This document shows positions 53,568 to 62,528 of a stretch of 64,000 bases of DNA, piece by piece (position 1 is the first letter of the stretch; each line of letters opens with the position of its first letter). Source of the DNA: Lysobacter sp. Root494 (GTDB lineage: Bacteria; Pseudomonadota; Gammaproteobacteria; Xanthomonadales; Xanthomonadaceae); assembly GCF_001427225.1 (NCBI RefSeq), contig NZ_LMFH01000008.1:1-64000 (forward strand), written 5' to 3'. The position numbers and the translations under genes were made by a program. The notes beneath the pieces were generated by a model, which was given only the letters and a program-made list of their open reading frames with translations, ran no database searches and had not been told where the DNA came from.

Positions 53568-55580
53568 TCAGGCCGGCAGCTTGAAGTCGGCGACCGAGCG
53601 GCGCAGGTCGGCCGCGAGCTGCGCGAGGTTTCCGATCGACTGCGCCGTCTGGCTCGCACCCTGCGAGGTCTGCGCGGTAATCGACTGGATGGTGTTCATC
53701 GTCGCGGTGATGTTCGACGCCGCGCTGGACTGCTGCTTCGCCGCGGTCGAGATGCCTTGAATCAGGCCGGAGAGGTCGGACGACACCTTTTCGATCTCGC
53801 CCAGCGCGGTACCCGCGTCTTCGGCGAGGCGCGCACCCGCGACCACTTCCGAGGTCGTCTGTTCCATCGACGACACCGCTTCGTTGGTATCCGACTGAAT
53901 CGTCTGGACCAGGGTTTCGATTCGCTTGGTCGCGTTCGATGCGCGTTCTGCGAGTCGCTGCACTTCGTCCGCCACCACCGCGAAGCCGCGGCCCGCTTCA
54001 CCGGCCGATGCCGCCTGGATCGCCGCGTTCAGCGCCAGGATGTTGGTCTGTTCCGAGATGTCGTTGATCAGTTCCACGATCGAGCCGATTTCCTGCGACG
54101 ACTCACCCAGTCGCTTGATTCGCTTCGAGGTTTCCTGGATCTGGTCGCGAATCGAGTCCATGCCCGCGATCGTCTGGCGCACGACGCCGGCGCCCTTGGT
54201 CGCGATCTGCACGGAGCGTTGCGCCACGTCCGCGGACTCGGCGGAGTTCTTCGACACCTGGTCGATGCTCGCCGCGATTTCGCTGATGCGGTCGGAAGCC
54301 GAGTTGATTTCCTGCGCCTGGTGTTCCGCGGCTTCGGCGAGGTGCATGGCGGTCGCCTGCGTTTCCTGCGCGCTCGAGGCCACCTGCACCGAGGTGTCGG
54401 TAATCGTCTGCACCAGGCTGCGCAGCTGTTCGACGGCGAAGTTGATCGAGTCCGCGATCGCGCCGGTCATGTCCTCGGTCACGGTCGCCTTTACGGTCAG
54501 GTCGCCTTCCGCGAGCGAACCCATTTCATCCAGCAGGCGCATGATCGCCTCCTGGTTACGGTCGTTGAGTTCCTTCGTGGTCTGGTAGCGCTTCTGCTGC
54601 GCGCGGTTCAAAGAGAACAGCAAGCCGGCGATGGCGATGATCGCGGCGATACCCGACAGCACCGAAATCAGGATGTGGCCGAGCGGGTTCTTGCTGCGCA
54701 CCGAACCGAAGGCCGTCAGCGAGCGGAACAGCGACTCGCTCTGGCCCAGCAGCGTGTTCGATTCGCTGGTGATGGTGCCGGCTGCGGCCTGCGCGGTGAA
54801 CAGGTTCTTCGAACCGGCGCTGATCGCATCCAGGTCCTTCTTCATTTCGGTCCACAGCCCCTCGGCCTGGCCGAGCGCGGCGAGTGCGCCGCCATTCGAC
54901 AGCGGAGTCACGCCAAGCGCGGCGTCGCCCTTGCGCAGGCCGACGAGCACGTTGCCGAACACGGTTGCGTTGCGGGCGAGCTGGTCGCCGGCGATCGAAG
55001 CGCCGGGACCGCCCGCGCGCATCGAGGTGATGCTCTTGTCCATCGCGCCGGCCAGCACGTTCTGGCGCAGGGCGAGATAGACCTGCGACGCCGGCGAACC
55101 GCTTGACGACATCGCGCGCACCAGTTCGTCGAGGCGCGCCTGCAGCTGCGGCACCTTGGCTGCGAAGCTGTCGGCTTTCGCCGCCAGGCCGGTCACCGCG
55201 GCTTCCGAACCGATGACCTGGTCCGCGTTCTTGCCCACGAGCTCCCAGGTGCCGCTGACCTTGTCGATGTCGCCGGAGACGCCGAGTTCGGTGCCGAAGC
55301 GCTCGTTGAGCTGCTTCACGTCGGCATCCATCTGCGCCTTCGTCGCCTTGAACGCCGCGTAGGCTTCCTTGTCACCGCTCACCGCCTCGGCGCCCTGCAC
55401 TGCCAGTCGCTGCGAGTTCACCTGCAGTGCCGAAGCCGCGGAGCTGGCACCGGCCAGGCGCGAACCCTTCCAGGTGGCATAGCCGGCGTTGACGCCGAAG
55501 ATGACCACCGAGATGCCGAGGATCGTCAACCAGGTATTGACGCCGAGGCCGCGGCCCTTGGGATTCATCACAGTGCTCAT
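53568..55580 (-). CDS. pilJ: Methyl-accepting chemotaxis protein PilJ
   Basis: 670 residues. Membrane helix 1 (about 17-38), a helical periplasmic sensor (about 40-298), helix 2 (301-324), HAMP-like region and a cytoplasmic signalling domain with the hairpin tip [16 protein letters not shown]. This is the receptor of the Pil-Chp system, thought to sense pilin or surface contact in Pseudomonas. It ends F-K-L-P-A and has no CheR-tethering pentapeptide. Between pilI (53 bases upstream) and chpA. Confidence 0.97.
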   Translation of the reverse strand: MSTVMNPKGRGLGVNTWLTILGISVVIFGVNAGYATWKGSRLAGASSAASALQVNSQRLAVQGAEAVSGDKEAYAAFKATKAQMDADVKQLNERFGTELGVSGDIDKVSGTWELVGKNADQVIGSEAAVTGLAAKADSFAAKVPQLQARLDELVRAMSSSGSPASQVYLALRQNVLAGAMDKSITSMRAGGPGASIAGDQLARNATVFGNVLVGLRKGDAALGVTPLSNGGALAALGQAEGLWTEMKKDLDAISAGSKNLFTAQAAAGTITSESNTLLGQSESLFRSLTAFGSVRSKNPLGHILISVLSGIAAIIAIAGLLFSLNRAQQKRYQTTKELNDRNQEAIMRLLDEMGSLAEGDLTVKATVTEDMTGAIADSINFAVEQLRSLVQTITDTSVQVASSAQETQATAMHLAEAAEHQAQEINSASDRISEIAASIDQVSKNSAESADVAQRSVQIATKGAGVVRQTIAGMDSIRDQIQETSKRIKRLGESSQEIGSIVELINDISEQTNILALNAAIQAASAGEAGRGFAVVADEVQRLAERASNATKRIETLVQTIQSDTNEAVSSMEQTTSEVVAGARLAEDAGTALGEIEKVSSDLSGLIQGISTAAKQQSSAASNITATMNTIQSITAQTSQGASQTAQSIGNLAQLAADLRRSVADFKLPA

Positions 55581-55633
55581 GGTTCAACCTCGTTGGCGAT
55601 TGCTGCTTGCGTGCTGCTGGTTGGAAGGTGTCG

Positions 55634-56197
55634 TCAGCCGGCGGCTTGACGGAATTCGGGAGTACGGGCCAGCCGGTCCAGGCTGAAGATGCCCCACGGC
55701 TGCTCGTCGACGCGGTAGGCGACATCGACGAAGTGCGCGTAGCGTCCCTGGTAAAGCGGGTCTTCGGCGGCCTGGAGGTCGGCCACCTTCTGCGGTTCGG
55801 TGAAGCTGCGCTGGCCGAAGAGCTCGTCGATCAGCACGGCGACGTCGCCGCCCGGCTGGCGCACGAGCAGGCAGCGCTGGCTTTCGTGCAGCACGGTGCG
55901 CTCGCCTTCGAGGAACTGCTTCAGGTCGACGATGGGCAGGAGGTTGCCGCGCACGTTGGCCACGCCGAGCATCCACGGCTGCGCGCCGGGTACGGGCGTG
56001 ATCTGCGGCAACGGGAGGATTTCACGGACTTCGTCGAAGCCGGACGCCAGGCGCCGTGCGCCCACGCGGTAACCGACGCCGCGCCACAGGCCGGGCGCGT
56101 CGAGCTGCTCGGGCAGGCCGGCGACATGCTCGAGACTGCGACGCTCGTAATCGGCCAGCAGGTCGAACGGGCCGGGCGCGGAAGCTTTCCTGCTCAC
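55634..56197 (-). CDS. pilI: CheW-like adaptor PilI
   Basis: 187 residues from the GTG at 56197, one base after the pilH stop; this start (S-R-K-A-S) avoids an 11-residue overlap with pilH given by the upstream in-frame codon. One CheW domain with V-P-G-A-Q-P-W-M-L-G-V-A-N-V-R-G-N-L-L-P split over two strands. It couples PilJ to ChpA. Confidence 0.93.
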   Translation of the reverse strand: MSRKASAPGPFDLLADYERRSLEHVAGLPEQLDAPGLWRGVGYRVGARRLASGFDEVREILPLPQITPVPGAQPWMLGVANVRGNLLPIVDLKQFLEGERTVLHESQRCLLVRQPGGDVAVLIDELFGQRSFTEPQKVADLQAAEDPLYQGRYAHFVDVAYRVDEQPWGIFSLDRLARTPEFRQAAG

Positions 56198-56198
56198 T

Positions 56199-56564
56199 TC
56201 AGTGGCCCAGCACCGCGTTGATGCGGGCAATCAGTTCGGATTCGCGCGGCGGCTTCACGATGTAGTCGCGGGCACCCTGGCGAAGGCCCCAGGCCTTGTC
56301 CACGTCCATGTCCTTGGTGCTGACGATCAGCACCGGAATGGCACTCGTCGCGTTGTCGCGCGACAGCGCGCGCGTGGCCTGGAAACCGTTCATGCCGGGC
56401 AGGACCACGTCCATGATGACGAGGTCCGGCAGCTCGCGCTTGCACGCGGCGATGCCGTCTTCGGCGCTGCCTGAGGCGATGACCTGGTGGCCGTTGCGTT
56501 CGAGCAGTTGGGTGAGAACCGCGACGTCGGTCGGCGAATCCTCGATCAGCAGAATACGTGCCAT
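56199..56564 (-). CDS. pilH: Twitching-motility response regulator PilH
   Basis: 121 residues, a lone receiver domain: I-E-D-S-P-T-D, phosphoacceptor in V-I-M-D-V-V-L-P-G-M-N-G, V-S-T-K and V-K-P-P. In Pseudomonas PilH serves as the larger phosphate sink that governs retraction. Eighteen bases after pilG. Confidence 0.95.
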   Translation of the reverse strand: MARILLIEDSPTDVAVLTQLLERNGHQVIASGSAEDGIAACKRELPDLVIMDVVLPGMNGFQATRALSRDNATSAIPVLIVSTKDMDVDKAWGLRQGARDYIVKPPRESELIARINAVLGH

Positions 56565-56582
56565 TGGTGCCCTACCCCCCGG

Positions 56583-56993
56583 TCAGGCGTTGCGTGCATT
56601 GTCGTGCACGTGGTTGCGGATCGCGTCGAGGAGTTCCTCGCGCGTGAAAGGCTTGGTCAGGTACTGCTCGGAACCGACGATGCGGCCCCGCGCCTTGTCG
56701 AACAACCCGTCCTTGGACGACAACATGATGACCGGCGTGTTCTTGAACAGGTGGTTGTTCTTGATCAACGCGCACGTCTGGTAGCCGTCCAGGCGCGGCA
56801 TCATGATGTCGACGAAAATGATCTGCGGTTGCTGGTCGGCGATCTTGGCCAGGGCCTCGAAACCGTCCGTCGCCGTCACGACGTCGCAACCCTCGCGCTT
56901 GAGCAAGGTTTCCGCGGTCCTGCGGATGGTCTTCGAGTCATCGATCACCATCACCTTCAGACCGTCGAGGTTGCCGTTGCGCCCCTCTTGCAT
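56583..56993 (-). CDS. pilG: Twitching-motility response regulator PilG
   Basis: 136 residues from the ATG at 56993 (M-Q-E-G-R), with GGGG upstream; a GTG at 57017 is possible. Receiver domain with V-I-D-D-S-K-T-I-R-R-T-A-E, phosphoacceptor in F-V-D-I-M-M-P-R-L-D-G-Y-Q and T-K-P-F. It promotes pilus extension when phosphorylated by ChpA in Pseudomonas. First gene of the pilGHIJ-chpABC operon. Confidence 0.96.
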   Translation of the reverse strand: MQEGRNGNLDGLKVMVIDDSKTIRRTAETLLKREGCDVVTATDGFEALAKIADQQPQIIFVDIMMPRLDGYQTCALIKNNHLFKNTPVIMLSSKDGLFDKARGRIVGSEQYLTKPFTREELLDAIRNHVHDNARNA

Positions 56994-57044
56994 GCTTTCA
57001 ATCCCCTGTGCGATCACGGCCGTCCCCGCACGTCGCGAAGTGCC

Positions 57045-57073
57045 TTTATTTCAAGCATAGCGCGTACTGTCAA
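57045..57073 (-). promoter_or_regulatory. Candidate sigma-70 promoter of the pilG operon
   Basis: On the minus strand a consensus TTGACA (57073-57068) is followed after 17 bases by AATAAA (57050-57045, four of six matches). It lies 52 bases before the pilG ATG and would drive the whole pil-chp run. Confidence 0.5.
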
Positions 57074-57230
57074 GCACGAACTCGCAAGCGCATCCCTGAA
57101 TGTGCCGGGCTGCACCAATCGCGACCCGGTTGGCACTTGCATGGCCAGAACGTGACGTTTTGCGGCATCTGCCAAAAGCGCTCCCTGCGCGCCTGTTACC
57201 ATCACTGGCATCGTTTTCGCCAGCGCCAAC

Positions 57231-58193
57231 ATGCCCCTGCAACCGGGTGTCGACATCATCGTCGTGATGGATCCGATCGGGTCCATCAAGATCGCCAAGG
57301 ACTCCACTTTCGCCATGCTGCTGGAAGGGCAGCGCCGCGGACACCGGCTCTGGTACGTGCGTCCGGGAGGGTTGGCCGTGGCTGAAGGCCAGGCCCAGGC
57401 GACCGTTTCGCCCCTGACGGTGAAGGACGATCCGGCCGGCTGGTACGAACTCGGCGAATGGCGGCGAATGGCCTTCGGACCGGGCCAGGTCGTGATGATG
57501 CGCAAGGATCCGCCGGTCGATACGGCCTACCTCAACGACACCCATATCCTGGGGCTGGCGCAACGCGCCGGGGCGCTGGTGGTGAACGACCCGCAGGGCC
57601 TGCGCGACATGAACGAGAAGCTGGCCGCGCTCGAATTCCCCCAATGCACCCCGCCTACCGTGGTGAGCCGCGAGGCCGCCGTGCTGAAGGCGTTCCTGAC
57701 CGAACACGGCGATGCCGTGCTCAAGCCGCTGGACGGCATGGGCGGGCGTTCGATCTTCCGCGTTCGTTCCGGCGACCCGAATACCAACGTGATCCTGGAA
57801 ACCCTGACCGCGGGTGGACGCGAGCTGGCCATGGCCCAGCGCTACCTTCCCGAGATCACCGAGGGCGACAAGCGCATCCTGCTGATCGATGGTGTGCCGG
57901 TCGATTACTGCCTGGCCCGGATTCCGCAAGGCGACGAATTCCGCGGCAACCTCGCCGCGGGTGGCAAGGGCCGCGGACAACCCCTGAGCGAGCGCGACCG
58001 CTGGATCGCCGCCCAGGTCGGCCCGGAGCTGAAGCGTCGTGGCATGGTCTTCGTCGGCCTCGACGTGATCGGCGACTACCTCACCGAAGTCAACGTCACC
58101 AGCCCGACCTGCATCCGCGAGATCGATGCGCAGTTCGGCCTCAACATCGCCGGAATGCTGTTCGACGCAATCGAGCAGAAATTGGTCGCATGA
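57231..58193 (+). CDS. gshB: Glutathione synthetase
   Basis: 320 residues. ATP-grasp enzyme that joins gamma-glutamylcysteine and glycine. Seen: M-D-P-I-G-S-I-K near the N-terminus, M-M-R-K-D-P-P-V-D, K-P-L-D-G-M-G-G-R-S-I and the C-terminal G-L-D-V-I-G-D-Y-L-T-E-V-N-V-T-S-P-T. Divergent from pilG and 10 bases upstream of the tonB-like gene, the order also known in Pseudomonas. The 213-base gap upstream has a TTTTGCGGCA/TGCCAAAA inverted repeat. Confidence 0.98.
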   Translation: MPLQPGVDIIVVMDPIGSIKIAKDSTFAMLLEGQRRGHRLWYVRPGGLAVAEGQAQATVSPLTVKDDPAGWYELGEWRRMAFGPGQVVMMRKDPPVDTAYLNDTHILGLAQRAGALVVNDPQGLRDMNEKLAALEFPQCTPPTVVSREAAVLKAFLTEHGDAVLKPLDGMGGRSIFRVRSGDPNTNVILETLTAGGRELAMAQRYLPEITEGDKRILLIDGVPVDYCLARIPQGDEFRGNLAAGGKGRGQPLSERDRWIAAQVGPELKRRGMVFVGLDVIGDYLTEVNVTSPTCIREIDAQFGLNIAGMLFDAIEQKLVA

Positions 58194-58203
58194 GCAGGGC
58201 TGC

Positions 58204-59112
58204 ATGAACACGGTCGCGGTCCGCGTCCCGCCCCGGCCGGGCGAATATGCGTTGGGCGAAGGCATGGCCGCCGGTAGCGGCCGCATCAGCGCCACCATGG
58301 TGCTGTCGGTGCTGGTCCACGCGATGCTCCTGCTCGGCGTCGGCTGGGCGGTCGAAAGCGCGGCTCCCATCATGCCGACACTCGACGTGATCCTGACCGA
58401 GACCACGTCGCCGCTGACGCAGAAGCAGGCCGATTTCCTCGCCCAGGCCACCAACCAGGGCGGCGGCGAACACGACAAGACCACCCGTCCGCGCGAAACC
58501 CAATCCGGACCCGCGCCGCAGCCCGAGCCCGGCATCGCACCCCGTCCGCTGCGCGCACAATCGCCCGCTCCGCAACCGGCGCCGCAGGACCGGGTGGTCA
58601 GCACACTGCAGGCCGAAACCGAAATCGCGAAGGCGCAGGCCACGCAGCCACCCGACGAGCAAGTGCTCCCGCGCGGGCGCGAGAAGATCGCCCGTGACAT
58701 GGCGATGGCGCGCCTCGCCGCGGAGATCCACCTGCGCTCGGAGCAATACGCCAAGCGGCCGAAGCGGAAGTTCGTGTCGGCCAGCACCACGGAGTACGCG
58801 TGGGCGAGCTACCTCAGCGACTGGGTGAAGCGCGTCGAGCGCGTGGGCAACCTCAATTACCCGGATGAAGCGCGCCGCCGCCACCTCGCCGGCAAGGTGG
58901 TGATCACGATCGCCATCCGCCGCAACGGCACGGTCGAGCGCATGCAGATCGTGCAGTCCAGCGGCATTCCGCTGCTCGATTCGTCGGCGCTGCGGATTGC
59001 GAAACTCGCGGAGCCCTACGCGCCGCTGCCGAAGACCGAAGAAGACCCGGACATCCTGCACGTCACCCGCACCTGGCTGTTCATGCCGGGTGGTGAATTG
59101 ATCGACGACTGA
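58204..59112 (+). CDS. TonB-family energy-transducing protein
   Basis: 302 residues from the ATG at 58204. One N-terminal membrane helix (about 30-50), a Pro/Gln-rich periplasmic spacer (about 95-160) and a C-terminal TonB domain (about 215-285) with L-N-Y-P-D-E-A-R-R-R, V-V-I-T-I-A-I-R-R-N-G-T-V and a final W-L-F-M-P. Its neighbourhood (pilG, gshB) is that of TonB3 of Pseudomonas, which affects twitching motility, so it may serve pili rather than uptake. No exbB or exbD lies nearby. Confidence 0.92.
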   Translation: MNTVAVRVPPRPGEYALGEGMAAGSGRISATMVLSVLVHAMLLLGVGWAVESAAPIMPTLDVILTETTSPLTQKQADFLAQATNQGGGEHDKTTRPRETQSGPAPQPEPGIAPRPLRAQSPAPQPAPQDRVVSTLQAETEIAKAQATQPPDEQVLPRGREKIARDMAMARLAAEIHLRSEQYAKRPKRKFVSASTTEYAWASYLSDWVKRVERVGNLNYPDEARRRHLAGKVVITIAIRRNGTVERMQIVQSSGIPLLDSSALRIAKLAEPYAPLPKTEEDPDILHVTRTWLFMPGGELIDD

Positions 59113-59126
59113 CGTTGCCCACCCGT

Positions 59127-59579
59127 CTAAACGGACATCTTCTTCCGGGCAATGGCTTCGGGGTCAAGCCCGAACAACGTAACGGCTTCACGCACTTCTT
59201 CCGCGCCCAACATGATTGGCGCGAGCACGAGTACGGAGCCAAGGTCATCCACGAGAATGGCCTGGCCGGTCTCGTCCATGAAGGTTCTGGCCGGATCGAT
59301 CTTCTCCAGGCGCAGAGTGTTTACGCCGTAGCCTGACGGCCCGGAAATCTCGCCGTGCCGGACTACAACAGTCTGCAGGAACGGCATCAGGAAACTGATG
59401 CCGAAGACCAGCACTGCCCCTGCCATCGCGGTACCCAACGCCCACCATTGAATCAAACCCAGCCAGCAGAGCACGCCGGTCGCAATAGGAACAACGACGG
59501 CGGTAATCGCCAATGGGATAGAAGAGCGAGTGATGCTGGGCCGGAACTCCACGCGCTCGTCGGCAAATACCCGTTTCAT
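59127..59579 (-). CDS. Small membrane protein with two helices, unknown function
   Basis: 150 residues. Two adjacent membrane helices (about 20-43 and 46-72) are followed by a soluble part with V-V-R-H-G-E-I-S-G-P-S-G-Y-G and D-E-T-G-Q-A-I-L-V-D-D, a beta-rich pattern somewhat like bacterial PH domains. No family is recognised with certainty. Its ATG overlaps the tsaB stop (ATGA), so its level is tied to tsaB. Confidence 0.7.
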   Translation of the reverse strand: MKRVFADERVEFRPSITRSSIPLAITAVVVPIATGVLCWLGLIQWWALGTAMAGAVLVFGISFLMPFLQTVVVRHGEISGPSGYGVNTLRLEKIDPARTFMDETGQAILVDDLGSVLVLAPIMLGAEEVREAVTLFGLDPEAIARKKMSV

Positions 59580-60265
59580 TTCCGCAATGCCTTCTGCTCG
59601 TCGATGGTGAGCGCGACGTTGTTGCGGAGATAGGCAGGTTCGGCGAATTCCGGCGCAACTGTTTCACCGCGCGCGAAGGCGAATGCGGCGAGCTTCGCGA
59701 CATCGGCCGCATGCGGCAACGCCGCCGCATCGATTGCGCTGAAACGGGAGCAAAGGCGAGAGGCGAGCGCTCCTTCCTGCGCTGCGAAGCCGGTGCCGAC
59801 GCCATTCCAGCCACTGGCAGTCCCGGGCAATTCGACGGCTTCGGGATGAGACACCCGTTCCGCATCGAGCGCGAACGCATCGCCGTCGCGCAATTCGAAT
59901 GCGGCGGCATACACCTCGCCCATGCGCGCATCGATGGCAGCGAGAACGCGGGGGCCCTGCGCCTGCATTGCGAGTGCGGCGAGTGTCGAAACCGGCACCA
60001 CCGGGCGATCCAGTGCGAGTGCGATGCCCTGCCCGATCGCAACAGCCAGGCGCACACCCGTGAAAGCACCCGGACCGCGGCCGATCGCGATGGCGTCGAG
60101 TTGCGACTTCTTCACGCCCGCGTCGGCCAGCAATTGTTCGGCCCAGGGCAACGTGAGTTCGGCATGGCGGCGCGGTGCGATTTCAAAGCGCTCGCGCACC
60201 TCGCCGTCGAGCCAGAGGGCAACGGAACAGGCTTCGGTGGCGGTTTCGATGGCGAGCAGTTTCAT
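59576..60265 (-). CDS. tsaB: tRNA threonylcarbamoyladenosine biosynthesis protein TsaB
   Basis: 229 residues. ASKHA-fold partner of TsaD in making the t6A37 modification of tRNA. Marks: L-A-I-E-T-A-T-E-A-C-S-V-A-L, G-R-G-P-G-A-F-T-G-V-R and D-A-R-M-G-E-V-Y-A-A. On the minus strand CATAAT lies 9 bases before the ATG, so the mRNA leader would be only a few bases. Followed by a coupled membrane-protein gene. Confidence 0.96.
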   Translation of the reverse strand: MKLLAIETATEACSVALWLDGEVRERFEIAPRRHAELTLPWAEQLLADAGVKKSQLDAIAIGRGPGAFTGVRLAVAIGQGIALALDRPVVPVSTLAALAMQAQGPRVLAAIDARMGEVYAAAFELRDGDAFALDAERVSHPEAVELPGTASGWNGVGTGFAAQEGALASRLCSRFSAIDAAALPHAADVAKLAAFAFARGETVAPEFAEPAYLRNNVALTIDEQKALRK

Positions 60266-60332
60266 GGCGCGGGCATTATGACGGGGCCGACGCGACCCTG
60301 TGTATTGATGTCGGCGAATGCGCGTTGCAGAT

Positions 60333-60454
60333 CGGAGCTTGCTCCGCTGCCGTCGCTTTCTGATCCGGGCTCAGACGCTCTTGGTCCCGGAAGCGCACCA
60401 GGCAGGCTCGGTGCTGCAGGTCGTGAGGAGCGGAAAACAGCGGAGCAAGTTCCG
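60333..60454. repeat. Dispersed GGAGCTTGCTCC repeats upstream of tsaB
   Basis: CGGAGCTTGCTCCG (60333-60346) and AGCGGAGCAAGTTCCG (60439-60454) are inverted relative to each other and flank about 90 bases without a gene. They belong to the family at 14349 and 26106. The 226-base gap lies between yoaA (ending 60492) and the tsaB start. Confidence 0.75.
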
Positions 60455-60491
60455 TGGGCAGAAGTCCGGGCTATCGACTCCATCGACCGCC

Positions 60492-62522
60492 TTACTCCAC
60501 CGCATGGAGCTCCGGTACGAAGAACGCAGTCACGTCGTCGATTCGCCGCGTCTTCGGCAACGGCGGTAGCGAATCGAGAAACACCTTTCCGTAAGTCTTC
60601 GAGGTGATCCGTGGGTCGCACAGCACCAGCACACCCCGATCGCTTTCACTGCGGATCAGCCGCCCGGCACCCTGCTTCAGTGCGATCACCGCCTGCGGCA
60701 GCTGCTCGTCACGGAACGGGTTGCCGCCGTTGCGACGGATCGCTTCCAGTCGCGCTTCGAAGACAGGATCGTCGGGCGCCGCGAACGGCAGCTTGTCGAT
60801 GATCACGACACTGAGCGCTTCACCGGCCACGTCGACGCCTTCGCGGAAGCTCGCCGCGCCCAGCAACACGCCGTTGCCGGATGCGCGGAAGCGTTCGAGC
60901 AACACCGGTCGCGGCGCCTCGCCCTGCACGAACAGCGGCCAAGGCCCGCCGCGCAGCAGTTCCGCTGCCTCACGCAGCGAACGGTGTGAAGCAAACAGGA
61001 TGAAGGCGCGACCGCCAGAGGCTTCGAGCACGGGTCTCAGTTTCTCGACGAGACTTTCCGTGTAGTGCCGCACGACGGGATCCGGGAGTCCCGTCGGCAG
61101 GTAGCACAGGGCCTGTCGCGGCCAGTCGAACGGACTGGGTGCAAGCAGCGTGCGCGGATCGTCCAGTCCGAGCTTGGCGGCGTAGTGATCGAAGCGCCCG
61201 CCGACGGCCAGCGTCGCGGAAGTGAACACCCAGGCTGCATGCGAACGCTCGCGATGCTGCGCGAGCGGACCGGCAACATCCAGTGGCGTGCGGCTCAGGC
61301 GGAAGCCGCGTGCGGTGAGTTCATACCAGTGCACGCCCGTGTCTTCGGCCTGCATGGTTCCGTTCGGTGGACTGTCTTCGCCGTCGGCAGCAGGCACCTC
61401 GAACGGCATGTCGAAGTCGTCGCGGTCGATCGCGCGAGGTGTTTCGCCGCGCCAGCGTCGCAGCCGCGAGAGGGATTCCTGCGCGCGCGCAATGCAACTG
61501 TCGAACCCTGGTGCGGTCTCGCGTAACGGCAACACGGCGTCGTGCAGTCGTTGCAAAGCAGCATCCAGTGCATCGAATGCCAGTTCGGAAGCCTCGAGCT
61601 CAGCGGCGCGACGACGGGTTCCGCGCACCGGCAAGTCGTCCATCGCGGCACGCAACGAGCGCACGGCGTGCTCGAGTTCCCGCGACGGACCCTGCACCGT
61701 CGCCAACGCACCGGCAACGTCCTTGGATTCGGCGATCGCATCGCGCGCGAGCTCGACCAGCGGCCGCGCACTCAGGGCTTCACCAAAGAACTGTGCAGCA
61801 AGATCCGGCAGCTGGTGCGCCTCGTCGACGACGAATGCCTGCGCACCCGGCAGTATTTCGCCGAAACCTTCCTGCTTGAGCGCGAGGTCGGCCAGCAGCA
61901 AATGGTGGTTGACCACGACCAGGTCTGCCGCCTGCGCGCGCTGCCGCGCCTGCACGACGAAGCAGTCGGCGAACAACGGGCATTCGCTGCCGAGGCAGTT
62001 GTCGGCGGTCGACGTCACCATCGGCAGCAGCGGCGAGTCCTCGGGCAGCGCCTCCACTTCGGCGAGGTCGCCCATGCGCGTGCGCCCGCTCCACGCGACG
62101 ATGCGCTGGAACTGCGCAACCTGCTCGCGGTTGGCGAACTTCGGCTCGCCTTTCGCCTGGTTCAACCGGTACAGGCAGAGGTAGTTCGCGCGCCCCTTCA
62201 ACAAGGCCGTCTTGAGGCCGCGACCCAGCGCATCGCGCACGCGTGGCAGGTCGCGGTGGTACAGCTGGTCCTGCAACGCGCGCGTACCGGTGGAGATGAT
62301 CGTCTTCATTCCTGACAACAGCGCGGGAACGAGATAAGCGAACGTCTTGCCGGTTCCGGTCCCCGCTTCCGCGATCAGCGTGCCGCGCGTCTCGAATGCA
62401 TCGGCAATGGCGACGGAAAGATCCTGCTGCGCGGAACGCGGAGCGAAGGCATCGATCCGGGAAGCGAGCTCACCGCCCTCGCTCAATGCCGCGCGGCTGG
62501 CTTCAGCAAGACGGGAGGACAT
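60492..62522 (-). CDS. yoaA: DinG/YoaA-type ATP-dependent DNA helicase
   Basis: 676 residues. XPD-like superfamily 2 helicase: Walker A E-A-G-T-G-T-G-K-T, four cysteines of an iron-sulfur cluster (one in Y-L-C-L-Y-R, three in N-C-L-G-S-E-C-P-L-F-A-D-C), DEAH box V-D-E-A-H-Q, and the C-terminal Q-G-A-G-R-L-I-R-S motif VI. Length and sequence fit YoaA rather than DinG. In E. coli YoaA works with the clamp-loader subunit chi on stalled forks. Six bases after the lipoprotein gene on the same strand. Confidence 0.93.
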   Translation of the reverse strand: MSSRLAEASRAALSEGGELASRIDAFAPRSAQQDLSVAIADAFETRGTLIAEAGTGTGKTFAYLVPALLSGMKTIISTGTRALQDQLYHRDLPRVRDALGRGLKTALLKGRANYLCLYRLNQAKGEPKFANREQVAQFQRIVAWSGRTRMGDLAEVEALPEDSPLLPMVTSTADNCLGSECPLFADCFVVQARQRAQAADLVVVNHHLLLADLALKQEGFGEILPGAQAFVVDEAHQLPDLAAQFFGEALSARPLVELARDAIAESKDVAGALATVQGPSRELEHAVRSLRAAMDDLPVRGTRRRAAELEASELAFDALDAALQRLHDAVLPLRETAPGFDSCIARAQESLSRLRRWRGETPRAIDRDDFDMPFEVPAADGEDSPPNGTMQAEDTGVHWYELTARGFRLSRTPLDVAGPLAQHRERSHAAWVFTSATLAVGGRFDHYAAKLGLDDPRTLLAPSPFDWPRQALCYLPTGLPDPVVRHYTESLVEKLRPVLEASGGRAFILFASHRSLREAAELLRGGPWPLFVQGEAPRPVLLERFRASGNGVLLGAASFREGVDVAGEALSVVIIDKLPFAAPDDPVFEARLEAIRRNGGNPFRDEQLPQAVIALKQGAGRLIRSESDRGVLVLCDPRITSKTYGKVFLDSLPPLPKTRRIDDVTAFFVPELHAVE

Positions 62523-62528
62523 GCAGGC

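Noticed and set aside
57131-57146. Possible sigma-54 promoter (TGGCAC with GG-N10-GC spacing) upstream of gshB
   Set aside because: The -12 half reads TGGCC instead of TTGCW, and gshB is not a usual sigma-54 target. Chance match in GC-rich DNA.
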